Source: an uncultured Butyricicoccus sp. (GTDB lineage: Bacteria > Bacillota > Clostridia > Oscillospirales > Butyricicoccaceae). From it: DNA of 64,000 nt. Shown here one piece after another: positions 54,692 to 63,930 of this stretch; within the stretch, counting starts at the first letter, position 1, and every line of letters begins with the position of its first letter. Location of the stretch: contig CAKTAV010000010.1 of assembly GCA_934532985.1 (NCBI GenBank), forward strand, positions 14,670-78,669, read 5' to 3'. The notes beneath the pieces were generated by a model. That model was given only the letters and a program-made list of their open reading frames with translations. It searched no databases and had not been told where the DNA came from. Made by a program: the position numbers and the translations under genes.

Positions 54692-55573
54692 ATGAAGAAA
54701 GTGATTCATCCAGGGCGCGACGAAGATATGATCGTTCTGGCGTCCGAGATTGTATATGGACAGGCGGATGCGTGGTGCAACGCGGCATATCGTCCGCTGC
54801 GCATGAGCATGATGCGACCGCGGCGGTGGACAGAGCGAGACAATTATAAGGAACTGCCGGTGCTGATTTATTTGTGCGGCGGAGGCTGGGCGAAGGTAGA
54901 CCGTAATGTGTGGATGCCGGAGCTGGTATATTACGCAAAGCATGGTTTCTGTGTTGTCAGCATCGAGTACAGCACAAGCAATGTGGCGTCTTTCCCGACG
55001 CCGATTGAGGAAATCAAGCTGGCCATTCGCTATCTGCGCGCCAATGCGAAGAAGTTCGGCATTATTCCGGACAAGATTGCGGTTATGGGCGAGTCCGCCG
55101 GTGGATATTTTGCGAATATGATCGGCGTGACTGGTGAAACGCGGGAATTTGATGTCGGTGACTATCTGGATCAGTCCAGCGCAGTCCAGGCGGCGATTCC
55201 GTATTATGGAACAACGGGACTGGTTGATATGAATCCAAATCCATCGGCTGCTGTAGAAGATGAATTTGGCTTTATTCCGCCGAATCTTCAGGCGTTGGGC
55301 AAGGATCCGGAAAAACATCCGGAGATTGTCAAAGCTGCTGATGCGCGAACCTATATTACGGAAAATACACCGCCATTCCTGATTATGCATGGTGACGAAG
55401 ATACCATGGTCAACATCATTAATAGCGAGTGCATGTATGAGTGCTTGCAGGAGCATAGCGTTGACGCCGACTTTTATATCTTTGAAGGCGCAGAGCACGG
55501 GGATATTCCCTTTATTCAGACGAGTGTGAAGGAAATTATTTTGGATTTCCTAAAGAAAGCACTAAAGGTATAA
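54692..55573 (+). CDS. Alpha/beta hydrolase, acetyl-esterase-like
   Basis: 293 residues, 14 bases after the transporter, with AAAGGAG 9 bases upstream. The oxyanion segment is IYLCGGGWAKVDRN (GGGW in place of HGGG), the nucleophile elbow VMGESAGGYFAN, the acid in MHGDEDTMVN and the histidine in EGAEHGDIPF. No signal peptide, so it is cytoplasmic. It likely removes acetyl or similar ester groups from imported oligosaccharides. Confidence 0.88.
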   Translation: MKKVIHPGRDEDMIVLASEIVYGQADAWCNAAYRPLRMSMMRPRRWTERDNYKELPVLIYLCGGGWAKVDRNVWMPELVYYAKHGFCVVSIEYSTSNVASFPTPIEEIKLAIRYLRANAKKFGIIPDKIAVMGESAGGYFANMIGVTGETREFDVGDYLDQSSAVQAAIPYYGTTGLVDMNPNPSAAVEDEFGFIPPNLQALGKDPEKHPEIVKAADARTYITENTPPFLIMHGDEDTMVNIINSECMYECLQEHSVDADFYIFEGAEHGDIPFIQTSVKEIILDFLKKALKV

Positions 55574-55664
55574 CCGATTGCAAGAATCGTGTCATACATA
55601 GGACTCATTCTCTTTCCCCTTCCGAAAGCGGTCCTTTCGACCGTTGGATCGCTTTGGAATAGCA

Positions 55665-55689
55665 AAAGCCACCCATTTGGGTGGTTTTT
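55665..55689. terminator. Terminator after the carbohydrate locus, convergent with nudC
   Basis: CCACCC-attt-GGGTGG followed by TTTTTA, with AAAAG before it for the opposite strand. Confidence 0.8.
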
Positions 55690-55703
55690 ACGATGGAAAA
55701 AGT

Positions 55704-56561
55704 TTACTTTTCAAATGCTTCCGGATGCGATTTAAAGTACTGAATCATGTCATAAGTTAGGGTATACTCGTCATTATCGACGGGAATTTCGTCGCGGGAA
55801 TACCACTGCGCCATGGACAGCTCTTCGCGGTCGAGTTGAATGGTGTCCGGCCCGTCCAGCTCACAGAAGAAGCCGAGCGATAGGTTGCCGTCCAATCCCC
55901 ACGGCTGGCTCTTGTAGTAGCGCACATTGCGCACGGAGAGACCGACTTCTTCCATGACCTCACGCACGACAGATTCCTCCGGTGTCTCACCGATTTCGAC
56001 GAAGCCCGCCAACAGAGCAAAGCCTGTGTAGCTGCGCCCGGCATATTTGGACATCAGGATGCTGTCGCCCTTGGTCACGCCGATGATGACAGCCGGTGAA
56101 ATCTTTGGGAAGAATAGGTTGCCGCAGGATGAGCAGCGCAGCATGCGCAGCTTAGTGTCGTGCGTCAGCGGCTGACCGCAGTGTCCGCAGAATCGGACGC
56201 TCTCATACCAAACATACAGATGCCATGCCGTCAGAATGACGAAATAAGAGAGCTTTGAGGCAGAGGTGCGTACCTGACGCATATCCGAGACAAACAGTCC
56301 GTGAAATCCATCCAGCGAGAACGACTCCGGTTTGTCCCACAGCAGATAATAGCCAGTATCATCGATTGTAAACAGAAAGCGCAGTGTTTCCGGTACAGCC
56401 TGATCGGAAATCTGCTGATACTGCGGGAGAACCAGATCGTCGCCGAGCTCGCCCTGTACCAGAACCTGCTTATCAGCAAAGATGACAACACGATCGGTCG
56501 GCTGAACCGCGCGCGGTTGGAATTGATTGTTCAAATGATGAGGGAATATTTCATGTACCAT
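55704..56561 (-). CDS. nudC: NAD+ diphosphatase (NudC), NUDIX hydrolase
   Basis: 285 residues. A degenerate N-terminal domain is followed by a zinc ribbon (FCGHCGQ and LRCSSCGNLFFP) and a full NUDIX box GFVEIGETPEESVVREVMEEVG. The NudC-specific SQPW motif follows (KSQPWGLDGNLSLGF), though the usual SQPWPFPxS is changed after SQPW. Family members cleave NAD(H) and remove NAD caps from RNA. The altered SQPW tail leaves some doubt over exact substrate. Confidence 0.9.
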   Translation of the reverse strand: MVHEIFPHHLNNQFQPRAVQPTDRVVIFADKQVLVQGELGDDLVLPQYQQISDQAVPETLRFLFTIDDTGYYLLWDKPESFSLDGFHGLFVSDMRQVRTSASKLSYFVILTAWHLYVWYESVRFCGHCGQPLTHDTKLRMLRCSSCGNLFFPKISPAVIIGVTKGDSILMSKYAGRSYTGFALLAGFVEIGETPEESVVREVMEEVGLSVRNVRYYKSQPWGLDGNLSLGFFCELDGPDTIQLDREELSMAQWYSRDEIPVDNDEYTLTYDMIQYFKSHPEAFEK

Positions 56562-56612
56562 GATACGACCTCCAAATGTGTTCTGCGTCCAGTATACTCG
56601 CTTTTTCTGAAT

Positions 56613-57485
56613 TCAGCAAGAAGGGAGATGTTCTATGGTAAGGCGCAGAAGCTCCTTTTGTACGTCGGGCGCGGTAAACGAATGCCACGCGACAGAGAGA
56701 TGGCGTTCGGGAGAAAACAGCAGCATTTGTCCATTCATGCCACGCTTGCCGTAGCAGTCGGTTTCCTTGAACGGTGCCCATTCATAGCGGTTTTTCACCG
56801 CGTGAGAGACGAAATCGGGGGATAGAATTTGATGGTTGTTCCACTGTCCGCCGCTTGCATAGAGATAACCGAGCTTTACGACATCCTCCGTGCGAAGATA
56901 CAGGCCGGTTGCGCCGATGGCATAGCCATGGGGACATTTGCTCCATGCGGCTTCCTGTACATGTAGCGGATAAAACAGATGACGCCATAAAAAAGTATCC
57001 AGCGCCTCGCCGGTCTTTTGGGTGACAACACGGCTGAGCAGATAATAAGCGGCGTCCGAATAGGTGCGCTGTGTTCCGGGCGCAAACGGAAGGCGTAGGG
57101 AGAACACCAGACGGAGAAAATTGTCGGAGGGATACAAAAAAATATCCTCGGTGTCGATATCCAAATAGCCCTCGTCCAAACCCATGCGGTGGCGCACGAC
57201 GTGGTCAATGGTGACGGCATTCCAGTGCGGATCGGCGTGGGCGGGGAGAGCATCGGGAAAGAGATCGACAATGCGCTCGTTCCAGTCGAGCAGGCCCTGA
57301 TCATATAACAGCCCGAGCGCCGTTAGTGTAAACAGCTTGGCGACGGAATAGCAATTGCAGCAGGCGGGTGCTTGCACAGGATGAATGGTTTGGCAGGCTC
57401 TATTGCCGTCCATGACGGAATATCCGAAGAGATTCCAGTGATTTTGCTCCGCTGCTGCGGCAATTTGATGTAAAAGATGCTCCAT
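56613..57485 (-). CDS. Serine hydrolase, class C beta-lactamase/esterase fold
   Basis: 290 residues. The SxxK nucleophile motif is in NCYSVAKLFTLTALGLL, and the second motif tyrosine is in TYSDAAYYLLSRVV. The protein lacks a signal peptide, so it is more likely a cytoplasmic esterase or peptidase-like hydrolase (the EstB/PbpX-like group) than a secreted beta-lactamase. It ends 51 bases before nudC begins on the same strand and may be co-transcribed with it. Substrate unknown. Confidence 0.85.
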   Translation of the reverse strand: MEHLLHQIAAAAEQNHWNLFGYSVMDGNRACQTIHPVQAPACCNCYSVAKLFTLTALGLLYDQGLLDWNERIVDLFPDALPAHADPHWNAVTIDHVVRHRMGLDEGYLDIDTEDIFLYPSDNFLRLVFSLRLPFAPGTQRTYSDAAYYLLSRVVTQKTGEALDTFLWRHLFYPLHVQEAAWSKCPHGYAIGATGLYLRTEDVVKLGYLYASGGQWNNHQILSPDFVSHAVKNRYEWAPFKETDCYGKRGMNGQMLLFSPERHLSVAWHSFTAPDVQKELLRLTIEHLPSC

Positions 57486-57641
57486 AGAACCTCCATGCTT
57501 CGATGATTGGTATGCTGTTATTATACAGGAAGGGAATCCGTGAGGGAAGAGGCCGGATGGTCACAATTTGTTTATTCTTTTTTCACGGTTTCTTTCGTTT
57601 TTTGACGAACGGTGTTCACATTCAGGCGGTATGATAAGACC

Positions 57642-57750
57642 ATCAAAAGGGGATAACAAACCGACATCCCTTTTGATGATTGTTTCATATTTGTTTCATT
57701 TCTTTCCTTTCTTAAAAAAGCGGACGTGCGACGGCGCGTCCGCTTTTTTT
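57642..57750 (+). ncRNA. Candidate small RNA or untranslated element ending in a strong terminator
   Basis: Within the 440-base gap after the serine hydrolase: a perfect 10-bp inverted repeat ATCAAAAGGG/CCCTTTTGAT (57642-57651 and 57668-57677), then an intrinsic terminator GCGGACG/CGTCCGC followed by seven T (57714-57750). No plus-strand gene precedes this terminator, so it should end a short transcript. A TATGAT at 57630 could be its -10, but the -35 is poor. The terminator also has an A6 tract and could serve the minus strand. Confidence 0.35.
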
Positions 57751-57835
57751 GTACATGAACAGCTCAAAAGGACGACGAAATCCCACAAAATCAAAAAAGA
57801 AACGCCTGTGCAATGCGAAACAACGGTATAGTATC

Positions 57836-57864
57836 TTGACAATATACTATGCATAATGTATAGT
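57836..57864 (+). promoter_or_regulatory. Promoter of the BspA-like surface protein
   Basis: TTGACA (57836-57841), 17-base spacer, TATAGT (57859-57864), about 60 bases before the start. Confidence 0.85.
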
Positions 57865-57925
57865 TTTTTATAGAGGAAACTCAAAAATTTTGACGCCGGA
57901 AAAATGGCGGAGAAAGGAAAATGAA

Positions 57926-60154
57926 ATGGGAAATTACACACGAAAGGGTGCGCTGCTTCTGTCGCTGGTGATGGCGATGAGCTCGGTGAGCATCGCTGCG
58001 ACGGCAGTGGATGTCACGGCAGAGGACGAAGCGGCTGCGGTTGTTGCGACGCAGAGCGCAGACAATGCAGTTTCGGTGCAGAGTGATGATCCGGAAACCA
58101 TTAACATCACGGATGACGATGGCTATGTATGGAACGGATATTACAACGATGACGGAACCATTACCATCACGGGTACACAGCAGCTGTGGGGCAATGCGTA
58201 TACCGACAAGGGAAGCGAGAGCAGCAAGGATGCGCTGATCATTCCGGAGAGCATTGGCGGAAAAACGGTTACCGGAATTAACAGCTACATGACCACTCGC
58301 CGCTTTGACACGGGGTTCAATGACAATGTGATTCGTAAGATTGTTCTTCCGAAAACGGTCACGACGATTGATTGCTACTCGGTATGGAGTGGAACGGACA
58401 CTGGTCTGTTTGGACGGTTCAGCAATCTGGAAGAGCTGGATCTGGGTGGTGCAAGTGCGGATGCCACGGATCTGTTTGGTCATGCGGGAACAGAAGTAGA
58501 CGCGGTTCCGCTGAAGAAGCTGACGATGACTCATGTAAGCTGGGATAGTGACAATGAACGGCAGATGGCAATTCGGAAGGGAATTGAAACGATCTCGATT
58601 AGAGAAGATGATTATGTAGAGATTTGGAATTATCCCAATTTGCAGACGCTGAACCTGCCGGACGAGTATACCTGTTTGAGCTTGACCAATCTGCCAAATC
58701 TGACGACGGTAAATTCGCCGAACAAGAACATTGAAGACGCTTATATTGCACAGTTGCGCGACTGCCCGAAGGTAAACATTACGAAGGCAACCGTTCCTGT
58801 GTATGAGGTAGCGACTTCTGAACAGACCAAGATGTTTGCCAATTCGCCGGTGGAAGAGGTCACGCTGGATTTTCAGAATCAGCAGTATTATCAGATCTCC
58901 AAGGCGATTTTCTGCGGAGCGAGCAAGCTGAAGGCCATTCATGTCAAAAACCAGTATGACATGGCACGGAAGTTTTACACGGATGATGGTGTTCTTTACT
59001 GGAAAAATAAAGATGACAAATACAATGACAATGACTTGTTTTTCTATCCGGCGGCAAAGAATCCGGGCGGAACGTATTTTGTGCCGGAAAACTTGACCTG
59101 CATGTATGTTTTTGCGTTCTACGGCAGCCAGCTGAATAAGGTGTATCTTCCGGAAAATCTTCCGCCATCGTATCCGTCGTATTACTACTGGGATGAGGAG
59201 TCTTTCAACAACTGGTATCGCGAGGAGGATTTCCCAGAGCTGAAGGGGAAGGAGGATTTTTATATTGGCGATTTGAGCGGCAATATCACGTTCTCTGCCG
59301 TGGTTGGCACCCAGGGATGCTACTGGCCGGATAGTTTGACGGAGCGAGATATCCCGGAGTCCCGTCAGGAGCTTCGTCAGGGATCGACGTATAAGCTGAG
59401 CTATAACCTTAAGGGCGGCACGAATAATCCGAACAATCCGACCTCCTATGTCGTCGGTTCGGAACCGATTGAACTGGAGCCGGCATACCGCGCGGGATAT
59501 ACGTTTGATGGCTGGAAGGATGAGGACGGTTGTTGGATATATAGAACTCCGAGCAAACCGGATGGCTTTACTGCAGAAAAAACGCATCGCTTTGAAGATC
59601 GAACCTTAACGGCACAGTGGAAAAAGATCAACAAGATGCAGATTGACGGCTCGTCTAAGACGATTGCCGCCGGTAAAAAGATCAGCTTGGATGTCGAAAG
59701 CTCAAACAACTGGGTGGAAAATTCACAGCTAAAGTGGAGCACCAGCAACAAGAAGGTGGCAACGGTAAATGCCGACGGCGTGGTAACATTCGCGAAGAAC
59801 GCGGGCGGCAAGTCGGTTACGGTTACTGCAAAGCTCCGCACCAACAGCAAGGTGAAGGCGACCTACAAGATCAAGTGCGTAAAGTATGCGGTCACCAAGG
59901 TAACGATTACCGGCAAAAAGACCACGATGCACGAGGATGAGACCCAGAGGCTGACGGCGAAGGTAAGCGGCAAGAAGGGCGCATATAAGGCACTCGAATG
60001 GAGCAGCAGCAATTCGAGCCGTGTAAGCGTCAATTCGAAGGGCAAGGTAACCGTAAACTATGCGTTGGACGAACCGTATACGGTCACGATTACCGCAACT
60101 GCAAAGGACGGAAGCGGCAAAAAGGGAACGTATAAGATTCGGGTAGTAGAATAA
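57926..60154 (+). CDS. Secreted BspA-like leucine-rich repeat protein with InlB B-repeat and Big_2 domains
   Basis: 742 residues from the ATG at 57926 (MGNYTRKGALLLSLVMAMSS), a clear signal peptide with a likely cut after an alanine near residue 25. An acidic linker leads to LRR_5/BspA-type repeats (PESIGGKTVTGINS, NLEELDLGGASADAT, KVYLPENLPPSYP). Next comes an InlB B-repeat (YNLKGGTNNPNNPTSY, AGYTFDGWKDEDG), then two bacterial Ig-like Big_2 domains (SSKTIAAGKKISLDVESS, WSTSNKKVATVNADGVV, WSSSNSSRVSVNSKG). No LPXTG or membrane anchor at the end. It likely mediates adhesion to host or polysaccharide. Confidence 0.88.
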   Translation: MGNYTRKGALLLSLVMAMSSVSIAATAVDVTAEDEAAAVVATQSADNAVSVQSDDPETINITDDDGYVWNGYYNDDGTITITGTQQLWGNAYTDKGSESSKDALIIPESIGGKTVTGINSYMTTRRFDTGFNDNVIRKIVLPKTVTTIDCYSVWSGTDTGLFGRFSNLEELDLGGASADATDLFGHAGTEVDAVPLKKLTMTHVSWDSDNERQMAIRKGIETISIREDDYVEIWNYPNLQTLNLPDEYTCLSLTNLPNLTTVNSPNKNIEDAYIAQLRDCPKVNITKATVPVYEVATSEQTKMFANSPVEEVTLDFQNQQYYQISKAIFCGASKLKAIHVKNQYDMARKFYTDDGVLYWKNKDDKYNDNDLFFYPAAKNPGGTYFVPENLTCMYVFAFYGSQLNKVYLPENLPPSYPSYYYWDEESFNNWYREEDFPELKGKEDFYIGDLSGNITFSAVVGTQGCYWPDSLTERDIPESRQELRQGSTYKLSYNLKGGTNNPNNPTSYVVGSEPIELEPAYRAGYTFDGWKDEDGCWIYRTPSKPDGFTAEKTHRFEDRTLTAQWKKINKMQIDGSSKTIAAGKKISLDVESSNNWVENSQLKWSTSNKKVATVNADGVVTFAKNAGGKSVTVTAKLRTNSKVKATYKIKCVKYAVTKVTITGKKTTMHEDETQRLTAKVSGKKGAYKALEWSSSNSSRVSVNSKGKVTVNYALDEPYTVTITATAKDGSGKKGTYKIRVVE

Positions 60155-60204
60155 GATTCGGATCAAGTAAATACATGGATGAGAGATTGCTCTCCTATGG
60201 AAAG

Positions 60205-60235
60205 AGGCGCACCGTCGTTAGATGGTGCGCCTGTT
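60205..60235 (+). terminator. Terminator after the surface protein
   Basis: AGGCGCACC and GGTGCGCCT form a perfect 9-bp stem followed by GTTTG. Confidence 0.75.
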
Positions 60236-60240
60236 TGCGT

Positions 60241-60686
60241 CTGGGGCATGTATAGTCTGTCTGGGGTAGTGTTAGGGGTAAATCCTCTAGCGCTACTTTG
60301 CCTTTGAAACAAATTACAGTGTAAAATGCCCTAAAAACGCAAAATACCCGCCAGAATTAAAACTTCTGACGGGTATTGCTTTGGTGCGAGTGGTGATACA
60401 GAACTTTTTGAAAAAGCCAGTAATATCAACGGTTTTCAAGGCGGACGAGTAGCAAATAACTTGTATATATCCCCTTTTCGGGCGACTGTTTTTCAGACAG
60501 CCGCCCTTTTTCTATACCTAAATTCAAGTGTTGTGATTAGGGTGCGAAAGCCTCTGTTTTTTCCTCTCTGACCGCCGCAAGCAGGCGGGCATGGATGTTT
60601 TCCTATGGATCACATCCGAGAGGCAAACCGGAGGCTTTTTTCATCGAAATCAACACTTTTCATTTTCAGAGGAAGGAGGTGCGAAG
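60241..60686 (+). other. Junction region between chromosome and conjugative element
   Basis: Gene-free. It contains an inverted repeat AATACCCG/CGGGTATT with matching inner arms (60343-60377) without a T tract, a second hairpin ending in T5 (60479-60511), and a change to GC-richer sequence. The element boundary (attachment site) probably lies here; I cannot define it because the other end is outside the window and no integrase is present. Confidence 0.4.
60479..60512 (+). terminator. Terminator-like hairpin before the element genes
   Basis: GGGCGaCTGT-tttcag-ACAGcCGCCC with one mismatch, followed by TTTTTC. Confidence 0.7.
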
Positions 60687-61565
60687 ATGGCTGTATTCCG
60701 TATCGAAAAGACCAGAGATTACACGGTCATGTCCAACTACCATCTGCGGGATATGTCGCTGTCGCTGAAAGCGAAAGGACTTTTATCTCTCATGCTGTCC
60801 CTGCCGGAGAATTGGGACTACACCATGAAGGGCCTTGCCTGTATCTGCAAGGACGGCATTGACAGCATCAGCGGCGGCATCCGGGAGTTGGAGGCGCACG
60901 GTTATCTCGTCCGAGCGCGTGTCCGCAGCGCAAACGGGCAGCTCGGCTCTATCGAATATACCATTCTGGAACAGCCTAAAACGCCATCACCTACACAGGA
61001 AAAACCTATACGGGAAAATCCCGTACAGGCAAATCCAATGTTGGACGCTCCAATTCAGGAGAACCCCGCCCAATTAAATAAAGAAGAATCAAGTAACTAT
61101 CCATCAAAGACAGATTTATCAATTACGGAAGAATCAAGTCCTATCCTATCAAGTCCCACAGCCCCCAGGGAGCGGACCGGACAGGACGGGATGCGAAAGC
61201 GGGAAAGCTATCGGGCATTGATCTTGGAGAACATCGAATATGACGTTCTCTCGCAGAACGTGCAGTTGGACAAAGACCGGCTGGACGAGCTGGTGGAGCT
61301 CATGGTGGATACCGTCGGCTCCAACCGTGAAATGATCCGTGTCGCCGGAGACGATTACCCGGCGGAGGTCGTCCGGTCACGGTTCCTGAAGCTGAACGCC
61401 TCGCACATCGAGTATGTCCTTGACCGGATGCGGGAAAACACCACCTATGTCCGCAATATCAAGAAGTATCTGCTGGCGGCGCTGTATAACGCCCCGGTCA
61501 CAATGGATAGCTATTACACATCCCTTGTCAGCCATGATCTGTACGGCAGCGGAGATCGGAGGTGA
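60687..61565 (+). CDS. Replication-initiator-like winged-helix protein of the conjugative element (DUF6017 type)
   Basis: 292 residues from the ATG at 60687 (MAVFRIEKTRDYTVMSNYHL), with GGAAGGAGGTG 7 bases upstream. The N-terminal 85 residues look like the RepA/DnaD-like winged helix found in plasmid and ICE initiators (LSLKAKGLLSLMLSLPENWDY, GIDSISGGIRELEAHGYLV). A low-complexity linker rich in proline, glutamine and asparagine follows. The C-terminal part resembles DUF6017 (ILENIEYDVLSQN, YVLDRMRENTTYVRNIKKYLLAALYNAP). It probably starts replication or controls the element. Overlaps the next gene by 4 bases. Confidence 0.8.
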   Translation: MAVFRIEKTRDYTVMSNYHLRDMSLSLKAKGLLSLMLSLPENWDYTMKGLACICKDGIDSISGGIRELEAHGYLVRARVRSANGQLGSIEYTILEQPKTPSPTQEKPIRENPVQANPMLDAPIQENPAQLNKEESSNYPSKTDLSITEESSPILSSPTAPRERTGQDGMRKRESYRALILENIEYDVLSQNVQLDKDRLDELVELMVDTVGSNREMIRVAGDDYPAEVVRSRFLKLNASHIEYVLDRMRENTTYVRNIKKYLLAALYNAPVTMDSYYTSLVSHDLYGSGDRR

Positions 61566-62062
61566 ACGCCTTGCAGGAAGAAATCACGCAGAAAACCCTC
61601 GCGCTTTGTGTGGAGGCCAGCAAAATGACCGCCCAGCTCTTGCAGCAAGCCATGAAGAAGGTGCTGGCAGATATGGAGAAGCACAAGAAAAATCCCCCAC
61701 TCCGGCACGGCAAGCAGACGCTCCGGCAGCTTATGAAGCACAACACCGGCGTTTCCAACATCGAGATCACGGATCAGAATATCCGGGCCTTTTCTTCCAC
61801 GGCGAAGAAGTACGGCCTGGATTTTGCGTTGAAGAAGGACACTTCCGGCGAGCATACCCGTTACCTGGTGTTCTTCAAGGGCCGGGACGCCGATGTGATT
61901 ACAGCGGCCTTCCGGGAGTTTTCCGCTAAAAACCTGAGCCGCGAGAAAGCCCCTTCCATCCGGCGCAAGCTGGAAAAGGCGCAGGAGCAGTCCAAAACGC
62001 AGCACAAGGAGCAGGAGCGCGGCGAAAAGGTCAAGACCAGAGAACGGAGCGTGGAACGATGA
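61562..62062 (+). CDS. PcfB family conjugation protein (DUF3801)
   Basis: 166 residues from a GTG overlapping the preceding stop. Family features: TLALCVEASKMTAQLLQQAMKK, KQTLRQLMKHNTGVSNIEI, and YGLDFALKKD with VFFKGRDADVITAAFREF. The C-terminal 40 residues are highly charged (EKAQEQSKTQHKEQERGEK). PcfB is an accessory factor of the relaxosome in plasmid pCF10 of Enterococcus and usually precedes the coupling protein, as here (4-base overlap). Confidence 0.9.
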   Translation: MNALQEEITQKTLALCVEASKMTAQLLQQAMKKVLADMEKHKKNPPLRHGKQTLRQLMKHNTGVSNIEITDQNIRAFSSTAKKYGLDFALKKDTSGEHTRYLVFFKGRDADVITAAFREFSAKNLSREKAPSIRRKLEKAQEQSKTQHKEQERGEKVKTRERSVER

Positions 62063-63927
62063 AGGATAAGCTCAGAAAATATCTTTTGCCGAACCTGCCG
62101 TATCTGTTCTTTGTGTATCTCTTTGATAAGCTCTGCCAGGCGGTGCGGCTGGCGCCGGGGCTTGACGCCTCGGAAAAGCTGCTGCATATCGGTCAGGGCT
62201 TTCAGACGGCCTTTGCCAGCTCCGCGCCCAGCTTTCACGCGCTGGATATCTGCATCGGCATCCTCGGTGCAGTCCTCGTCCGGCTGGCGGTGTATGTCAA
62301 GGGCAAGAACGCGAAGAAATACCGCAAGGGTATCGAATACGGCTCTGCCCGCTGGGGCACGGCGGCGGATATCGCGCCCTACATAGACCCCGTTCCCGAT
62401 TGGAACATCCCTCTGACCAGGACGGAAAGCCTTACCATGACCAGCCGACCGAAGCAGCCAAAGTATGCGAGAAACAAAAATATTCTCGTCATCGGCGGCT
62501 CCGGCAGCGGCAAGACGCGGTTTTTTGTCAAACCGTCGATTATGCAGATGCACAGCTCCTATGTCATCACCGACCCCAAAGGGCAGCTTTTGAAGGAAAC
62601 AGGGAAAATGCTCCTGCACGGCGCGCCGAAGCTGGACGAAAACGGAAAGCCGGTGCGGGACGGTCACGGCAAGGTCATCTATGAGCCATACCGCATCAAG
62701 GTCCTGAACACCATCAATTTTTCCAAAAGCATGAAATATAACCCGCTGGCCTATGTGCGCTCCGAGAAGGATATCCTCAAACTGGTCAATGTCATCATTG
62801 CCAACACGAAGGGCGACGGCGAAAAATCCTCCGAAGATTTTTGGGTCAAAGCCGAGCGGCTTTTATACTGCGCCCTGATCGGCTACATCTGGTATGAGGC
62901 GGAGCCGGAGGAACGGAACTTCATCACGCTTCTGGACCTGCTGAACGCCTGTGAAGCCAGAGAGGACGACGAGACTTATAAAAGCCCCGTGGATATCCTT
63001 TTCGACGATCTGGCAAAAAAGCAGCCGGAGCACTTTGCTGTCAAGCAATATGTCAAATTCAAAATGGCGGCGGGCAAAACACTCAAAAGCATTTTGGTGA
63101 GCTGCGGCGCCCGCCTCGCCCCCTTCGATATCAAGGAGCTGCGGGACATTATGACGGAGGATGAATTGGAGCTGGACACGATGGGCGACCGGAAAACGGC
63201 GCTGTTCCTCATTATGAGCGATACGGATACCACCTTCAATTTCGTCATTGCCATGCTGCAAAGCCAGCTTTTCAACCTGCTCTGCGACAAGGCGGATGAT
63301 CTCTATAACGGGCGGCTGCCTGTCCATGTGCGGTGCCTTCTGGACGAGTTTGCCAACATCGGCCAGATACCAAACTTTGACAAGCTGATCGCCACCATCC
63401 GAAGCCGTGAGATATCGGCTTCTATTATTTTGCAGTCGCAAAGTCAGTTAAAGACCATCTACAAGGACGCGGCAGATACCATTGTCGGCAACTGCGACGT
63501 CACCTTGTTTTTGGGAGGCAAGGAGAAGTCCACGCTGAAAGAGATCTCGGAGCTGCTGGGCAAAGAGACCATCGACAGCCTGAGCCAGTCCGAAAATCGC
63601 GGCGCGCAGACCTCTCACGGCCTCAGTTATCAGAAATTGGGAAAGGAGTTGATGACTCAGGACGAAATAGCAGTCATGGACGGCGGCAAGTGTATTTTGC
63701 AGCTTCGGGGCGTGCGCCCGTTTTTCAGCGACAAGTTTGATATCACGAAGCATCCCCGCTACCAATACCTGTCCGACGCCGACAAGAAGAACGTCTTTGA
63801 CGTAGAACGGTACATGAAACGCAGACCGGCCATTGTGAAGCCGGACGAGCCTTTCGATATGTACGAATTGAACGCATCCGATCTGGAACCCGACAACAAC
63901 AATTCTACAAAACGAAAGGAAATATGA
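62059..63927 (+). CDS. virD4: VirD4/TraG-type conjugative coupling ATPase
   Basis: 622 residues. Two N-terminal membrane helices flank a short loop (LPNLPYLFFVYLFDKL and ALDICIGILGAVLVRLAVYV). The ATPase domain shows Walker A VIGGSGSGKTRFF, SSYVITDPKGQLLKETG, Walker B VRCLLDEFANIGQIPNF and the ASIILQSQSQLKTIY segment. It links the DNA-bound relaxase to the type IV secretion channel. No relaxase is visible yet; it should lie beyond the window. Confidence 0.95.
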   Translation: MKDKLRKYLLPNLPYLFFVYLFDKLCQAVRLAPGLDASEKLLHIGQGFQTAFASSAPSFHALDICIGILGAVLVRLAVYVKGKNAKKYRKGIEYGSARWGTAADIAPYIDPVPDWNIPLTRTESLTMTSRPKQPKYARNKNILVIGGSGSGKTRFFVKPSIMQMHSSYVITDPKGQLLKETGKMLLHGAPKLDENGKPVRDGHGKVIYEPYRIKVLNTINFSKSMKYNPLAYVRSEKDILKLVNVIIANTKGDGEKSSEDFWVKAERLLYCALIGYIWYEAEPEERNFITLLDLLNACEAREDDETYKSPVDILFDDLAKKQPEHFAVKQYVKFKMAAGKTLKSILVSCGARLAPFDIKELRDIMTEDELELDTMGDRKTALFLIMSDTDTTFNFVIAMLQSQLFNLLCDKADDLYNGRLPVHVRCLLDEFANIGQIPNFDKLIATIRSREISASIILQSQSQLKTIYKDAADTIVGNCDVTLFLGGKEKSTLKEISELLGKETIDSLSQSENRGAQTSHGLSYQKLGKELMTQDEIAVMDGGKCILQLRGVRPFFSDKFDITKHPRYQYLSDADKKNVFDVERYMKRRPAIVKPDEPFDMYELNASDLEPDNNNSTKRKEI

Positions 63928-63930
63928 TTT

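Noticed and set aside
60364..60420. TGGTGCGAGTGGTGATACAGAAC looks a little like a tRNA 3' end, as might mark an ICE attachment site
   Set aside because: No anticodon arm or matching acceptor stem can be formed around it.
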